Below are positions 49,406 through 59,772 of a stretch of DNA of 64,000 bases, one piece after another. The stretch is from assembly GCA_006218045.1 (NCBI GenBank), contig VBWB01000004.1, positions 203,770 to 267,769 on the forward strand. The letters are read 5' to 3'. Below the pieces are notes generated by a model. That model had not been told where the DNA came from, made no database searches, and saw only the letters and a list, made by a program, of their open reading frames with translations. Numbering within the stretch: the stretch's first letter is position 1; each line of letters opens with the position of its first letter. The position numbers and the translations under genes were made by a program. The DNA is from Stygiobacter sp. GTDB lineage: Bacteria > Pseudomonadota > Alphaproteobacteria > Rhodospirillales > Magnetospirillaceae.

Positions 49406-49411
49406 TATAGT
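49406..49411 (+). promoter_or_regulatory. -10-like TATAGT next to the ccsA-type start
   Basis: TATAGT lies only 7 nt before the ATG at 49419. A start point at the usual distance would coincide with the ATG, giving a leaderless mRNA. No purine-rich ribosome site precedes the ATG. The -35 region is weak. Confidence 0.35.
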
Positions 49412-49418
49412 CGCGGCC

Positions 49419-50213
49419 ATGCCGACGACCAATCTTCTCAATGCTCTCGCCCTGTGCAGCCTGATTCCCGCCGCCGCCATCCCATTGCGGCAGGGGGCGG
49501 GCCGTGATGGTCCGTTCTGGGCGGCGTTGCTGCTGGCCATCACCGGCCCGGCGGCATGGTCGGTGCACCTGTTGTGGGGGGCGTGGCAAACCGGCCTGGG
49601 CACCAGCCTATGGGTCTCCATCGCCGCCAGCGCCCTGTTGTTTGCGCTGGTTGCCGCCCGTACCGAAACCGGCTGGCGGCTGGCGCCGCTGCTGATGCCC
49701 TATCTGCTGGCCTTGGGTTTTCTCGCCTCGGCGGTCAAGGGCGAGGCGCGACCGCTCAGCGGGGCGGCACCGGAAGTCTGGTTGGATCTGCATATTCTGA
49801 CGGCGGTACTGACCTATGCGCTGCTGACCCTGGCGGCGGTGGCGTCGCTGGCGGTCTTCTTGCAGGAGCGTGCGCTCAAGCACAAGCGCCCCACGCGTCT
49901 GACCCGCATGCTGCCGGCGGTTTTGCAAAGCGAGACCCTGGCCGGGCGGCTGTTGGTACTGTCCGAGGTGGTGCTGGGGTGTGGTTTGGCCTCGGGTATG
50001 GCCATCCAGTTCCTGGGAAGTGGTCGGTTGCTGCACTTCGACCACAAGACCCTGTTGTCCATCGTCGCTTTCGTGCTGATCGGCGCGCTTCTGACCGGTC
50101 ATCGGGTCTGCGGGGTGCGCGGAAGGCTGGCGGCGCGGGTGGTGCTGGTGGCTTATCTGCTGCTAACTTTGGCATATCCCGGCGTTAAATTTGTCACGCA
50201 AGTGATTTATTGA
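49419..50213 (+). CDS. CcsA/CcmC-type cytochrome c assembly membrane protein (YpjD-like)
   Basis: A 264-residue polytopic protein with about eight membrane helices. [28 protein letters not shown] and [19 protein letters not shown] with the two conserved His residues (LHI, DHK) match the cytochrome c assembly protein (heme-handling) domain; a WGAW segment lies in helix 2. E. coli YpjD is a comparable stand-alone member. Divergent from ispDF across 97 nt; probably leaderless. Confidence 0.85.
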   Translation: MPTTNLLNALALCSLIPAAAIPLRQGAGRDGPFWAALLLAITGPAAWSVHLLWGAWQTGLGTSLWVSIAASALLFALVAARTETGWRLAPLLMPYLLALGFLASAVKGEARPLSGAAPEVWLDLHILTAVLTYALLTLAAVASLAVFLQERALKHKRPTRLTRMLPAVLQSETLAGRLLVLSEVVLGCGLASGMAIQFLGSGRLLHFDHKTLLSIVAFVLIGALLTGHRVCGVRGRLAARVVLVAYLLLTLAYPGVKFVTQVIY

Positions 50214-50293
50214 GGCGCTTTTAGGCATATTTCCCATGGGTAAGCGGCTTTTGCCGTTGCGTTACGCAGCGTCTGCATAATAAATACGCAGTT

Positions 50294-51301
50294 ATGCACG
50301 ACGCCCTTCGCAAATCGGTCACCATCGGCTCGGTGACCCTCCCCAATCCGGTGATCCTGGCGCCCATGTCCGGAGTAACCGACATGCCCTGCCGCCGTCT
50401 GGTCAAGCGCATGGGCGCCGGCTTGGTGGTTTCCGAAATGATCGCCAGCCAAGCCATGATCCGCGCCAATCGCCAGACCATGAAAATGGCCAGCAACTGC
50501 GCCGAGGAACATCCCATGTCGGTGCAGCTTGCCGGCTGCGAGCCCGAGGTGATGGCCGAGGCGGCGCGCATGAACACTGATCGCGGCGCCGCCATCATCG
50601 ACATCAACATGGGCTGCCCGGTGAAGAAAGTGGCGGTCAAGGGCGAGGCCGGCTCGGCCCTGATGAAGGACGAGATCTTGGCCGGCCAGCTGATGGAAGC
50701 CACCGTGCGGGCCGTGGATGTGCCGGTGACGCTGAAATGCCGCATGGGCTGGGACCACAACCGCCTCAACGCGCCGCGGCTGGCCAGGATCGCCCAGGAA
50801 TCGGGGATCAAGATGGTCACCATCCATGGCCGTACCCGCCAGCAATTCTATACCGGCAGCGCCGATTGGACGTTCGTCCGTCAGGTCAAGGACGCGGTCG
50901 ATATTCCGGTCATCGTCAACGGCGACATCGAAACCATCGACGATGCCATCCGCGCATTGGCGGAATCGGGCGCCGACGGCGTGATGATCGGGCGCGGTTC
51001 TTATGGCCGCCCCTGGTTCCCCGGTCAGGTGGCCCATTATCTGGCCACCGGCGAACGCCCGGTCGATCCATCGTTGGATCAGCAATTGGCCATCTTGCTG
51101 GAACATTTCGACGACATGCTCAGTCATTACGGCACCGACACCGGCGTACGCATGGCCCGCAAGCATATCGCCTGGTATTCCAAGGGGTTGCACGGCTCGG
51201 CGGAATTCCGTTCGCACGTCAACAAGATGTCCGACGCCCAGGCCGTGCGGACGGCCATTCATGATTTTTATCTGCCGCTGCTGGACAAGGTGGCAGCATG
51301 A
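50294..51301 (+). CDS. dusB: tRNA-dihydrouridine synthase DusB
   Basis: A 335-residue FMN enzyme (NifR3) reducing uridine in the tRNA D-loop. Motifs: [31 protein letters not shown] with the catalytic Cys, [11 protein letters not shown] and [12 protein letters not shown]. It is the classic gene before ntrB in alphaproteobacteria and overlaps the ntrB start by 4 nt. Confidence 0.96.
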   Translation: MHDALRKSVTIGSVTLPNPVILAPMSGVTDMPCRRLVKRMGAGLVVSEMIASQAMIRANRQTMKMASNCAEEHPMSVQLAGCEPEVMAEAARMNTDRGAAIIDINMGCPVKKVAVKGEAGSALMKDEILAGQLMEATVRAVDVPVTLKCRMGWDHNRLNAPRLARIAQESGIKMVTIHGRTRQQFYTGSADWTFVRQVKDAVDIPVIVNGDIETIDDAIRALAESGADGVMIGRGSYGRPWFPGQVAHYLATGERPVDPSLDQQLAILLEHFDDMLSHYGTDTGVRMARKHIAWYSKGLHGSAEFRSHVNKMSDAQAVRTAIHDFYLPLLDKVAA

Positions 51302-52416
51302 TCGGGAAGGTATCCGCCATGCTGCGCCGCCCCCAAGCTGCTTCCATTGACCCATCCGTGGTGCTGGGGGCGCTGGCGTCGTCGATCCTGGTGATCGATG
51401 TCGGCAACAATATCCAATACGCCAATGCCTCGGCGGAACAATTATTCCAGTCGGGTGCTTCCTATCTGCTGGGTAAGCCGATCACCGATCTGCTGCCCCC
51501 CGATTCGCCCATTCTGTCGCTGATCGAGCAGGCCCGTAACGATGCCCAGGTGGTATCGGAACACGGTATTTCCCTGGATACCCCGCGCACCGGCAACCGC
51601 ACCGTCACCGTCCAGGCGGCACCGGTCAATGAATGCCCCGGTCTGGTGGCGCTATCGCTGCATGAACAATCCATCGCCCTTAAAATCGGCGGGTCATTGT
51701 CCAGCCGTAACGCTGCGCGCTCGGTATCGGCCATGGCCGCCATGCTGGCGCACGAGGTCAAGAATCCGCTGTCGGGTATCCGCGGTGCCGCTCAGTTACT
51801 GGAAAGTGCCGCTTCCGAGGATGACCGGGTGCTGACCCGGCTGATCATCGATGAGGCCGACCGCATCGTCGCCCTGGTCGATCGCATGGAAGTGTTCTCG
51901 GACAAGCCCATGGTCGAACGCGGTGCCGTCAACATCCATCAGGTGCTGGAACATGTGCGCCGCATCGCCGAAAATGGTTTTGCCCGCACTGTGCGCATCG
52001 TCGAGAATTACGATCCGTCCTTGCCGCCGGTGGCCGGCGACCGTGACCAGTTGATCCAGTTGTTCCTCAATCTGATCAAGAATGCCGCCGAGGCCGTGCC
52101 CGCCGAAGGCGGCGAAATCATCATTTCCACCGCTTACCAGCATGGTGTGCGTCTGGCCGTTCCGGGTACGGAGGTCCGCCGACATCTACCGCTGTTGGTC
52201 AGCATTCAGGATAATGGTGTCGGTATTTCCGATGACTTGCGTCCACATCTGTTCGATGCCTTCGTCACCACCAAGCCTTCGGGTACCGGATTGGGACTGG
52301 CTTTGGTTGCCAAAATCGTGGGGGATCTGGGGGGCATCGTCGAATTCGACAGCACGCCCCGCCGCACCGTGTTCAAGGTGATGCTGCCCATGGTTCAGGA
52401 AGGGGACGAGGGCTGA
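51298..52416 (+). CDS. ntrB: Nitrogen sensor kinase NtrB (GlnL)
   Basis: A 372-residue soluble histidine kinase: PAS domain (residues ~20-130), phosphoacceptor His in [21 protein letters not shown] box [12 protein letters not shown], and G boxes DNGVGIS and [11 protein letters not shown]. It responds to PII signalling and phosphorylates NtrC. ATG overlaps the dusB stop and its stop lies 4 nt before ntrC. Confidence 0.96.
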   Translation: MIGKVSAMLRRPQAASIDPSVVLGALASSILVIDVGNNIQYANASAEQLFQSGASYLLGKPITDLLPPDSPILSLIEQARNDAQVVSEHGISLDTPRTGNRTVTVQAAPVNECPGLVALSLHEQSIALKIGGSLSSRNAARSVSAMAAMLAHEVKNPLSGIRGAAQLLESAASEDDRVLTRLIIDEADRIVALVDRMEVFSDKPMVERGAVNIHQVLEHVRRIAENGFARTVRIVENYDPSLPPVAGDRDQLIQLFLNLIKNAAEAVPAEGGEIIISTAYQHGVRLAVPGTEVRRHLPLLVSIQDNGVGISDDLRPHLFDAFVTTKPSGTGLGLALVAKIVGDLGGIVEFDSTPRRTVFKVMLPMVQEGDEG

Positions 52417-52420
52417 TACG

Positions 52421-53872
52421 ATGACCACTAATTCCACCATTCTGGTTGCCGACGATGATCGTGGCATCCGCACCGTTCTGGCCCAGGCCCTGGGCCGTGC
52501 CGGTTACGAGGTGCGGACCACCGGCAATGCCTCGACCCTGTGGCGCTGGGTGTCGGAAGGCGAGGGCGATCTGGTCATCACCGACGTGGTCATGCCCGAT
52601 GAAAGCGGTCTCGACCTGCTGCCGCGCATCAAGAAAATCCGTCCCGATATGCGCATCATCGTCATGAGCGCGCAAAACACCCTGCTGACCGCGGTTAAGG
52701 CCACCCAGCGCGGGGCTTTCGAATATCTGCCCAAGCCCTTCGACCTCAAGGAACTGGTGGCTGTTGTCAATCGCGCATTGACGGCGCCGCGTTCGGCTCC
52801 GGCCGAAGGTCACCCCGGCGACGATGACGAGGAAAAGCTGCCGCTGATCGGTCGCTCGCCAGCCATGCAGGAAATCTACCGCACCTTGGCGCGGCTGATG
52901 GGCACCGACCTGACGGTGATGATCACCGGCGAATCGGGCACGGGCAAGGAACTGGTGGCGCGGGCCCTGCATGATTACGGCAAGCGCCGCAACGGGCCGT
53001 TCGTCGCCATCAACATGGCGGCGATTCCGCGAGAACTGATCGAAAGCGAATTGTTCGGCCATGAAAAGGGCGCCTTCACCGGCGCCACCCAGCGGGCCAC
53101 CGGTCGGTTCGAGCAAGCCGAGGGCGGCACGCTTTTCCTGGATGAAATCGGCGACATGCCGCCCGAGGCCCAGACCCGGCTGTTGCGGGTGTTGCAGGAA
53201 GGCGAATACACCACGGTGGGCGGGCGTACCCCCATCCGCGCCAATGTGCGCATCGTCGCCGCCACCCACCGCGACCTGACCCAGTTGATCCGCCAGGGCC
53301 TGTTCCGCGAGGATTTGTTCTATCGCCTCAACGTCGTCCCCATTCGTCTGCCGCCGTTGCGGGAACGTACCGAAGATATCCCCGAACTGATCCGCCATTT
53401 CCTCGCCCAGGGCAGCAGCGAGGGCTTGCCGCAAAAGAGCATCGATGCCCAGGCCATGGACCGGCTGAAGCGCCATCGCTGGCCCGGCAATGTACGGGAG
53501 TTGGAAAACCTGGTCCGCCGTCTGGCCGCGCTTTATTCGCAGGAAGTCATCGGCATCGAGGTGATCGAGGCCGAACTGGCCGGCGGCGCTCCGGCCAGCG
53601 ATGCCATGAGCGCCGGTGATGGCGATGGATTGTCGGCGTCGGTCGAGCGGCATCTGCGCGAATATTTCGGCAGCCACGAAGACAGCTTGCCGCCCCCCGG
53701 CGTCTATGACCGGGTCCTCCGGGAAGTGGAGCGTCCACTGATCGCCCTGGCTTTGGAAGTCACCCGTGGCAACCAGATCAAGGCGGCGCAAATCTTGGGC
53801 CTCAACCGCAACACCTTGCGCAAGAAGATCCGCGAATTGGATGTTTCCGTCGGGCGTGGTGGCTTCAAGTAA
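52421..53872 (+). CDS. ntrC: Nitrogen regulator NtrC (GlnG)
   Basis: A 483-residue response regulator: receiver with DD and phospho-Asp in [16 protein letters not shown]+ domain with Walker A GESGTGKE, the sigma-54 contact loop GAFTGA in [11 protein letters not shown], Walker [13 protein letters not shown], and a Fis-type C-terminal helix-turn-helix ([18 protein letters not shown]). It activates nitrogen assimilation genes with sigma-54. Confidence 0.97.
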   Translation: MTTNSTILVADDDRGIRTVLAQALGRAGYEVRTTGNASTLWRWVSEGEGDLVITDVVMPDESGLDLLPRIKKIRPDMRIIVMSAQNTLLTAVKATQRGAFEYLPKPFDLKELVAVVNRALTAPRSAPAEGHPGDDDEEKLPLIGRSPAMQEIYRTLARLMGTDLTVMITGESGTGKELVARALHDYGKRRNGPFVAINMAAIPRELIESELFGHEKGAFTGATQRATGRFEQAEGGTLFLDEIGDMPPEAQTRLLRVLQEGEYTTVGGRTPIRANVRIVAATHRDLTQLIRQGLFREDLFYRLNVVPIRLPPLRERTEDIPELIRHFLAQGSSEGLPQKSIDAQAMDRLKRHRWPGNVRELENLVRRLAALYSQEVIGIEVIEAELAGGAPASDAMSAGDGDGLSASVERHLREYFGSHEDSLPPPGVYDRVLREVERPLIALALEVTRGNQIKAAQILGLNRNTLRKKIRELDVSVGRGGFK

Positions 53873-53883
53873 CGGGGGACCGC

Positions 53884-56127
53884 ATGGCCGCTGACCGTCG
53901 TCGCCTGGGGCTGCGCCTGATGATCTGGGCGCGCAATGTCGGACTTGCCCGCAAGCTGGCCTTCGGCCTGACCCTGGCGGTGGTTCCCTCGGTGGTGGCC
54001 ACCTTCCTGGCCCTGACCGTGTCCGGCCCCATCGGTCCCGATCCCAAGACGGTGCTGTCGCTGATCGCCCTTGACGTCATGCTGCTGGTGGCATTGGCGG
54101 TGGTTATCGGCGTGCGCATCATCGGCGTGTGGCGGGCGCGGCGGCGCGGGTCGTCGGGGTCGCGCCTGCATTTGCGCTTCATCGTGCTGTTCTCGCTGGT
54201 GGCGCTTACTCCGGCCATCGTCGTTTCGGTCGGTTCCACCGTGTTTTTCCGCTATGGCGTCGAAAGCTGGTTTTCCGACCGCGTGCGCACCGCGCTTCAG
54301 GCCTCGTTGCAGGTGGCGCGGGCGTACTTGGAGGAACACCAGCAGATCATCGGCGGCGATGTCCTGGCCATGGCCAACGACATCAACCGCGAAGGGCTGC
54401 TGCTCAGCCGCAATCCCCAGCGTTTTTCCAGCTTCATTTCCGGGCAGGCGGCGCTGCGCGGTTTGACCGAGGCGGTGGTTTTCGATGGTCAGGGGCGGGT
54501 TCTGGCCCGCACCGGCCTGGCTTTTTCCATCGAATCCAGCCTGGATCAAATCCCGTTCTGGGCCCTGGAAAAGGCGCGATCGGGCGAGGTAGCGGTGTTG
54601 ACCACCGATGACGATGATCGTGTGCGCGCCTTGGTCCAGTTGCAGGGCTTTTTCGACGAGACTTTCTTGTATGTGGGCCGCTTCGTCGATCCCAAAGTCA
54701 TTGGCCACATGGAACAAACCTCGGCGGCGGTAGCCGAATACGAAAATCTGGAGGGGCGGCGCCTGAGCCTGGAGCGCGCTTTCTCCATGATCTTCGCCAT
54801 CATCGCCTTGCTGCTGCTGCTGGCGGCGGTGTGGGTGGGCTTAAGCATGGCCATGAGCCTGGCCACGCCCATCGTCCGCCTGATCGATGCCGCCGAACGG
54901 GTACGTTCGGGTGATCTGACGGCGCGGGTGGCCGAAGGCAAGGGGGCGGACGAGATCGGTTCGCTGGTTCGCGCCTTCAACCGCATGACCGAGCAATTGT
55001 CGGAACAGCGCCAGGAACTGATCGATGCCAACCGCGAGTTGGATGAACGTTCGCGCTTTACCGAAACGGTTTTGGCCGGCGTTTCCGCCGGGGTGATCGG
55101 CCTGGATCGCGACGGCAATATCCATCTGCCCAACCGTTCCGCCTGCGAGCTGCTGGCGGCCCTCCCCGAAGCGTTGATCGGCCAACATTTGACCGAGATC
55201 GCGCCGGAATTCAGCACGGCCTTCGATGAAGTGGTGCGCCGCCCGGAAAAGCTGATCCAACACGAAATCAAGCTGGTGCGGCAAGCCCGGCAGCGGACCT
55301 TGCTGGTGCGGCTGGCTGCCGAACGGCTGGACGGTGAGACCATCGGCTATGTGGTTACCTTCGACGATATTTCCGAGTTGGTTTCCGCCCAGCGCACCGC
55401 CGCCTGGGCCGATGTGGCCCGGCGCATCGCCCACGAGATCAAGAACCCGCTGACCCCGATCCAACTGTCGGCGGAGCGGCTAAAGCGCAAATATCTCAAG
55501 GAGATACAAAGCGACCCCGAGACCTATTCGACCCTGGTGGATACCATCGTCCGCCAAGTGGGGGATATCGGGCGTATGGTCGACGAGTTTTCCTCCTTTG
55601 CTCGCATGCCGGCGCCACAGATGAAAAAGGCGGATCTCGCCGCCATCTGCCGCGAGGCACTGTTCCTGCAAAAGACCGGCAATCCCGATGTCCGTTTCAC
55701 CAGTGTCATCCCCGACCACCCGGTGCCCATGCTGTGCGATTCCAGATTGTTCGGGCAAGCCTTGACCAATCTGTTGAAAAACGCGGTCGAAGCCATTCAG
55801 GGCCGCGATGGGGGCGATGTGTCCCCCGGTCAGGTCTCGTTGGCGCTGTTTTCCGACAAATCGCGCATTACCATCGAAGTCAGCGATAACGGCAGGGGGC
55901 TGCCCAAGGAAAACCGCGACCGTCTGACCGAACCCTATGTCACCACCCGCACCAAGGGCACCGGATTAGGACTTGCCATCGTCAAGAAAATCGTAGAAGA
56001 CCATGAGGGTGATCTTCGACTGGAGGATGCGCCATCCGGTGGTGCCCGGGTGTGCATGGTCTTCCGCGAAGGTGACGATACCTCGCAGGTTCCCGCTGCC
56101 GAAATGACGGCTCAACATGGCTCATGA
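53884..56127 (+). CDS. ntrY: Nitrogen sensor kinase NtrY
   Basis: A 747-residue membrane histidine kinase. About four N-terminal membrane helices (one pair at residues ~15-80, one ~95-120, another ~300-325) surround a periplasmic sensor. HAMP follows (ATPIVRLIDAAERVRSGDLTARV), then PAS, His box ARRIAHEIKNPLTPIQLSAERL and G box TKGTGLGLAIV. It pairs with NtrX, whose start it overlaps by 11 nt. Confidence 0.95.
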   Translation: MAADRRRLGLRLMIWARNVGLARKLAFGLTLAVVPSVVATFLALTVSGPIGPDPKTVLSLIALDVMLLVALAVVIGVRIIGVWRARRRGSSGSRLHLRFIVLFSLVALTPAIVVSVGSTVFFRYGVESWFSDRVRTALQASLQVARAYLEEHQQIIGGDVLAMANDINREGLLLSRNPQRFSSFISGQAALRGLTEAVVFDGQGRVLARTGLAFSIESSLDQIPFWALEKARSGEVAVLTTDDDDRVRALVQLQGFFDETFLYVGRFVDPKVIGHMEQTSAAVAEYENLEGRRLSLERAFSMIFAIIALLLLLAAVWVGLSMAMSLATPIVRLIDAAERVRSGDLTARVAEGKGADEIGSLVRAFNRMTEQLSEQRQELIDANRELDERSRFTETVLAGVSAGVIGLDRDGNIHLPNRSACELLAALPEALIGQHLTEIAPEFSTAFDEVVRRPEKLIQHEIKLVRQARQRTLLVRLAAERLDGETIGYVVTFDDISELVSAQRTAAWADVARRIAHEIKNPLTPIQLSAERLKRKYLKEIQSDPETYSTLVDTIVRQVGDIGRMVDEFSSFARMPAPQMKKADLAAICREALFLQKTGNPDVRFTSVIPDHPVPMLCDSRLFGQALTNLLKNAVEAIQGRDGGDVSPGQVSLALFSDKSRITIEVSDNGRGLPKENRDRLTEPYVTTRTKGTGLGLAIVKKIVEDHEGDLRLEDAPSGGARVCMVFREGDDTSQVPAAEMTAQHGS

Positions 56128-57520
56128 CATTCTGATCGTCGACGACGAGGCCGATATCCGCGCGCTGATCGCCGGCATTCTTGAAGACGAAGGGTATGCC
56201 ACCCGCGAGGCCGGAAATTCCGATGCCGCGCTCGAGGCGGTGCGCGCCCGCCGTCCCAGCCTGATCATCCAGGATATCTGGCTGCAAGGCTCGGATATGG
56301 ATGGCTTGGGTATTCTGACCGCGGTCAAACACGACCACCCGGACGTGCCGGTGGTGATGATTTCCGGCCATGGCACCATCGAGACGGCGGTGGAGGCCAT
56401 CAAGATCGGCGCCTACGACTTCATTGAAAAGCCGTTCAAGACCGACCGCTTGTTGATCATCGTCGAGCGTGCTATCGAAGCGGCCAAACTGCGCCGCGAA
56501 AACGCCGAATTGCGTCTGCGCATCGGCAACCCGGTGGCGGTGGGCGATCTGGTCGGCGCCTCGCCCTTCATCGTCCAGATCCGCCAGGCGGTGGACAAGG
56601 TGGCGCCCACCAATTCCCGCGTTCTCATCACCGGCCCCGCCGGATCGGGCAAGGAAGTGGCGGCCCGCATCATCCACGCCCGCTCGCGCCGGGCCGAGGC
56701 GCCGTTCGTGGTGCTCAACTGTGCCGCCATGCATCCCGACCGCATGGAAGTCGAGCTGTTCGGCACCGAGCACGGTGACGGCACCGATGCGCCACGCAAG
56801 ATCGGCACCTTCGAGCAGGCCCATGGCGGCACGCTTTTGTTGGACGAAGTGGCCGACATGCCGTTGGAAACCCAAGGCAAGATCGTTCGCGTCCTGCAAG
56901 ATCAGACGTTCGAGCGGGTCGGCGGCGGCACCCGGGTGGAAGTGGATGTCCGCGTCATCGCCACCACCAACCGCGATTTACAGGCCGAACTGGCCGCCGG
57001 GCGTTTCCGCGAGGATTTGTACTATCGTTTGAACGTGGTCCCCATCCGGGTGCCGTCCTTACGTGAACGCAAGGAAGACGTTCCGGCCCTGGCCCGGCAT
57101 TTCATGCAATTGGCCGCCCAAGCCGCCGGTACCCAGGGTCGCCCGTTGGGTGAAGACACCCTGGCTGCGTTGCAGGCCTATGATTGGCCGGGCAATGTGC
57201 GGCAATTGCGCAACGTGATGGACTGGTTGCTGATCATGGCTCCGGGCGAGGCGGGCGAGATGATCCGGGCCGACATGCTGCCGGGTGAGATCAGCGCCAT
57301 CACCCCAGCCGTGTTGCGCTGGGAGAAATCCAGCGAGATCATGACACTGCCCTTGCGTGACGCGCGGGAATTGTTCGAGCGTGAATATCTGTTGGCCCAG
57401 GTCAATCGTTTCGCCGGCAATATCTCGCGTACGGCGGCATTTGTCGGCATGGAGCGTTCTGCCCTGCACCGCAAATTGAAGTTGTTGGGCGTCAATACCG
57501 ACGAAAAGACCAAGCCCTGA
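56117..57520 (+). CDS. ntrX: Response regulator NtrX
   Basis: A 467-residue NtrC-family protein: receiver (ILIVDDEADIRALIAGIL, IQDIWLQGSDMDGLG), AAA+ domain with GPAGSGKE and GTLLLDEVADMP, and a C-terminal Fis helix-turn-helix (ISRTAAFVGMERSALHRKLKLLG). Where NtrC has GAFTGA, NtrX reads EHGDGTDAPRKIGTF, so the sigma-54 contact loop is missing, as known for NtrX. It therefore probably acts on sigma-70 promoters or as a repressor. Confidence 0.95.
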   Translation: MAHDILIVDDEADIRALIAGILEDEGYATREAGNSDAALEAVRARRPSLIIQDIWLQGSDMDGLGILTAVKHDHPDVPVVMISGHGTIETAVEAIKIGAYDFIEKPFKTDRLLIIVERAIEAAKLRRENAELRLRIGNPVAVGDLVGASPFIVQIRQAVDKVAPTNSRVLITGPAGSGKEVAARIIHARSRRAEAPFVVLNCAAMHPDRMEVELFGTEHGDGTDAPRKIGTFEQAHGGTLLLDEVADMPLETQGKIVRVLQDQTFERVGGGTRVEVDVRVIATTNRDLQAELAAGRFREDLYYRLNVVPIRVPSLRERKEDVPALARHFMQLAAQAAGTQGRPLGEDTLAALQAYDWPGNVRQLRNVMDWLLIMAPGEAGEMIRADMLPGEISAITPAVLRWEKSSEIMTLPLRDARELFEREYLLAQVNRFAGNISRTAAFVGMERSALHRKLKLLGVNTDEKTKP

Positions 57521-57545
57521 GCCGGGCATGGAGTAGGGGACGAAA

Positions 57546-58922
57546 ATGAAGGTTATCGTCTGCGGCGCCGGACAGGTGGGCTTCAACATCGCCCATTATC
57601 TGGCCAGTGAAAACAACGACGTCACGGTCATCGACCAACGTCCCGAACTGATCCGCAAGATCACCGATACCGTCGACGTGCAGGCCGTGCTCGGTCATGC
57701 CTCGCATCCATCGGTGTTGGAGCAGGCCGGGGCGGGGGATGCCGACCTGTTGATCGCGGTGACCCAGTTCGACGAGGTCAACATGGTCGCCTGTCAGGTG
57801 GCCCATTCCCTGTTCAACGTGCCGACCAAGATCGCCCGCGTCCGCGCCCAATCCTATTTGCAGCCCATGTGGTCCAATCTGTTCACCCGCGACCATATGC
57901 CCATCGACGTCACCATCAGCCCGGAAATCGAGGTGGCCCGCGCCATCACCCGGCGCTTGCAGGTGCCCGGCGCCATCGACGTCATCCCCATGGCCGGCGA
58001 CAAGGTGCGCCTGATCGGCGTACGCTGCAACGAACAGACCCCGCTGATCAATACGCCGTTGCGGCAATTGACGGTGCTGTTCCCCGATCTCAACATCGTC
58101 ATCATCGGTATCGTCCGCGACGGCAAGCCCATCGTGCCGACGGCGGAAGATCAGATGCTGGAAGGCGACGAGGTCTATTTCGTTGTCGATACACAGCAGG
58201 TGGACCGGGCGCTGTCCGCCTTTGGCCGCGAGGATTGCGCGGCGCGGCGCATCGTTATTTTCGGCGGCGGCAATATCGGCCTGTTCCTGGCCCAGCAGAT
58301 CGAGGAGGCCCATCCCGGCGCCACGGTCAAGATCATCGAGATCAACAAGGAACGAGCCGAATACGTGGCCAAGAGCCTGCACCGCACGGTGGTGCTGAAC
58401 GGCGATGTCCTGGACACCGAAATCCTGACCGAGGCCAATGTCGCCAATGCCGAAACGGTGGTGTCGGTCACCAATGACGACGAAACCAACATCCTGGCGG
58501 CGTTGCTGGCCAAACGTTACGGTGCCAAACGGGCCATGAGCCTGATCAACAAGACCACCTATAACGCCCTGATGGGGCCGTTGGGTATCGACGTGGTCAT
58601 CAGCCCGCGCGCCATCACCGTGTCCAACATCCTGCAACACGTGCGTCGTGGCCGCATTCATGCGGTGCATTCCCTGCACGAGGGCTTCGGTGAACTGATC
58701 GAGGCCGATGCCCTGGAAACCTCGAGTCTGGTCGGCAAGCCGCTGCGCGAGGTCAAGTTACCCAACGGCGTGCTGCTGGGCGCGGTGGTTCATAACGGCG
58801 CCATGATTAGCCCGCGCGGCAACACCGTGGTCCAGGCCGGTGATCGCATCGTCCTGTTCGCCGCCGCCGAGGCGGTGAAGAAGGTGGAAAAGATGTTCTC
58901 GGTCCGGCTGGAGTACTTCTAG
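57546..58922 (+). CDS. trkA: Trk potassium uptake protein TrkA
   Basis: A 458-residue cytoplasmic regulator of K+ transporters with two RCK units. Rossmann starts are MKVIVCGAGQVGFNIAHYLA (residue 1) and RRIVIFGGGNIGLFLAQQI (residue ~235). Each is followed by an RCK_C segment ending in an EVYFVVDTQQ/DRIVLFAAAEA-type strand. Position after ntrX is the standard alphaproteobacterial order. Confidence 0.96.
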   Translation: MKVIVCGAGQVGFNIAHYLASENNDVTVIDQRPELIRKITDTVDVQAVLGHASHPSVLEQAGAGDADLLIAVTQFDEVNMVACQVAHSLFNVPTKIARVRAQSYLQPMWSNLFTRDHMPIDVTISPEIEVARAITRRLQVPGAIDVIPMAGDKVRLIGVRCNEQTPLINTPLRQLTVLFPDLNIVIIGIVRDGKPIVPTAEDQMLEGDEVYFVVDTQQVDRALSAFGREDCAARRIVIFGGGNIGLFLAQQIEEAHPGATVKIIEINKERAEYVAKSLHRTVVLNGDVLDTEILTEANVANAETVVSVTNDDETNILAALLAKRYGAKRAMSLINKTTYNALMGPLGIDVVISPRAITVSNILQHVRRGRIHAVHSLHEGFGELIEADALETSSLVGKPLREVKLPNGVLLGAVVHNGAMISPRGNTVVQAGDRIVLFAAAEAVKKVEKMFSVRLEYF

Positions 58923-58923
58923 G

Positions 58924-59772
58924 GTGCCGCGCGTCAGCTATGTGAACGGGCGCTATCTGCCCCACCCCCAGGCCGTAATCCATGTGGATGATCGCGGCCA
59001 CCACTTCGCCGATGCCGTCTATGAAGTCCTGCCGGTGGTCAAGGGGCGTCTTTGCCATCTGGACCAGCATCTTGATCGGTTGGAGCGCTCGTTGGGGGCC
59101 CTGGCCATTTCCTGGCCGCTGCCGCGTCGGGTGTTGCCGCTGGTTCTGGATCAGGTCATCCGCCGCAACCGCCTGACCGATGGTTTGGTTTATATCCAGG
59201 CCAGCCGCGGTGCCGCCCCGCGCAATCACGCCTTTCCGTTGGATACCCCGTCCAGTCTGGTGATCAGTGCCTGGCCCCATACCGGCCCGGCGCCGGCGCT
59301 GATCGAACAGGGGGTGCGCGTGGTCAGCCAGCCCGATCTGCGCTGGAAACGCCCGGATATCAAGGCCACCGGCCTGTTACCCAATGTGTTGGCCCGGCAA
59401 TCGGCGCGCGAGGCCGGCGCCTTCGAGGCGTGGCTGGTCAGCGACCGCGGCTTCGTCACCGAGGGCAGTGCCACCAACATCTTCATCGTCGCCCATGACG
59501 GCGCGCTTTTGACTCATCCTGCCGACACGTCCATCCTGGCCGGGGTGACGCGGAGCAATGTACTGAAACTGGCCCGCACTCTGGGGCTGGAGGTGGGCGA
59601 GCGCCCCTTTACCCTGGCCGAGGCCTTGCGCGCCCGTGAAGCCTTTATCACCGGCACCACCATGATGGTGATGCCGGTGGTTAAAGTGGATGATGGCGTT
59701 ATCGGCGACGGCCATCCCGGTCCGGTCACACGCCGCCTGCGCGAGCTTTATCGGGAGCTGCGCCGTCCATGA
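58924..59772 (+). CDS. dat: D-amino-acid-transaminase-like PLP enzyme (class IV)
   Basis: A 282-residue class IV aminotransferase. VNGRYLPHPQAVIHVDDRGHHFADAVYEVLPVVKG is a D-amino acid transaminase start. Residues RWKRPDIKATGLLPNVLA hold the PLP Lys, and FVTEGSATNIFIV the phosphate-binding loop. The GTG start is 1 nt after the trkA stop. A branched-chain or ADC-lyase specificity cannot be excluded, but the length and end match D-aminotransferase. It overlaps the HAD gene by 4 nt. Confidence 0.9.
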   Translation: MPRVSYVNGRYLPHPQAVIHVDDRGHHFADAVYEVLPVVKGRLCHLDQHLDRLERSLGALAISWPLPRRVLPLVLDQVIRRNRLTDGLVYIQASRGAAPRNHAFPLDTPSSLVISAWPHTGPAPALIEQGVRVVSQPDLRWKRPDIKATGLLPNVLARQSAREAGAFEAWLVSDRGFVTEGSATNIFIVAHDGALLTHPADTSILAGVTRSNVLKLARTLGLEVGERPFTLAEALRAREAFITGTTMMVMPVVKVDDGVIGDGHPGPVTRRLRELYRELRRP

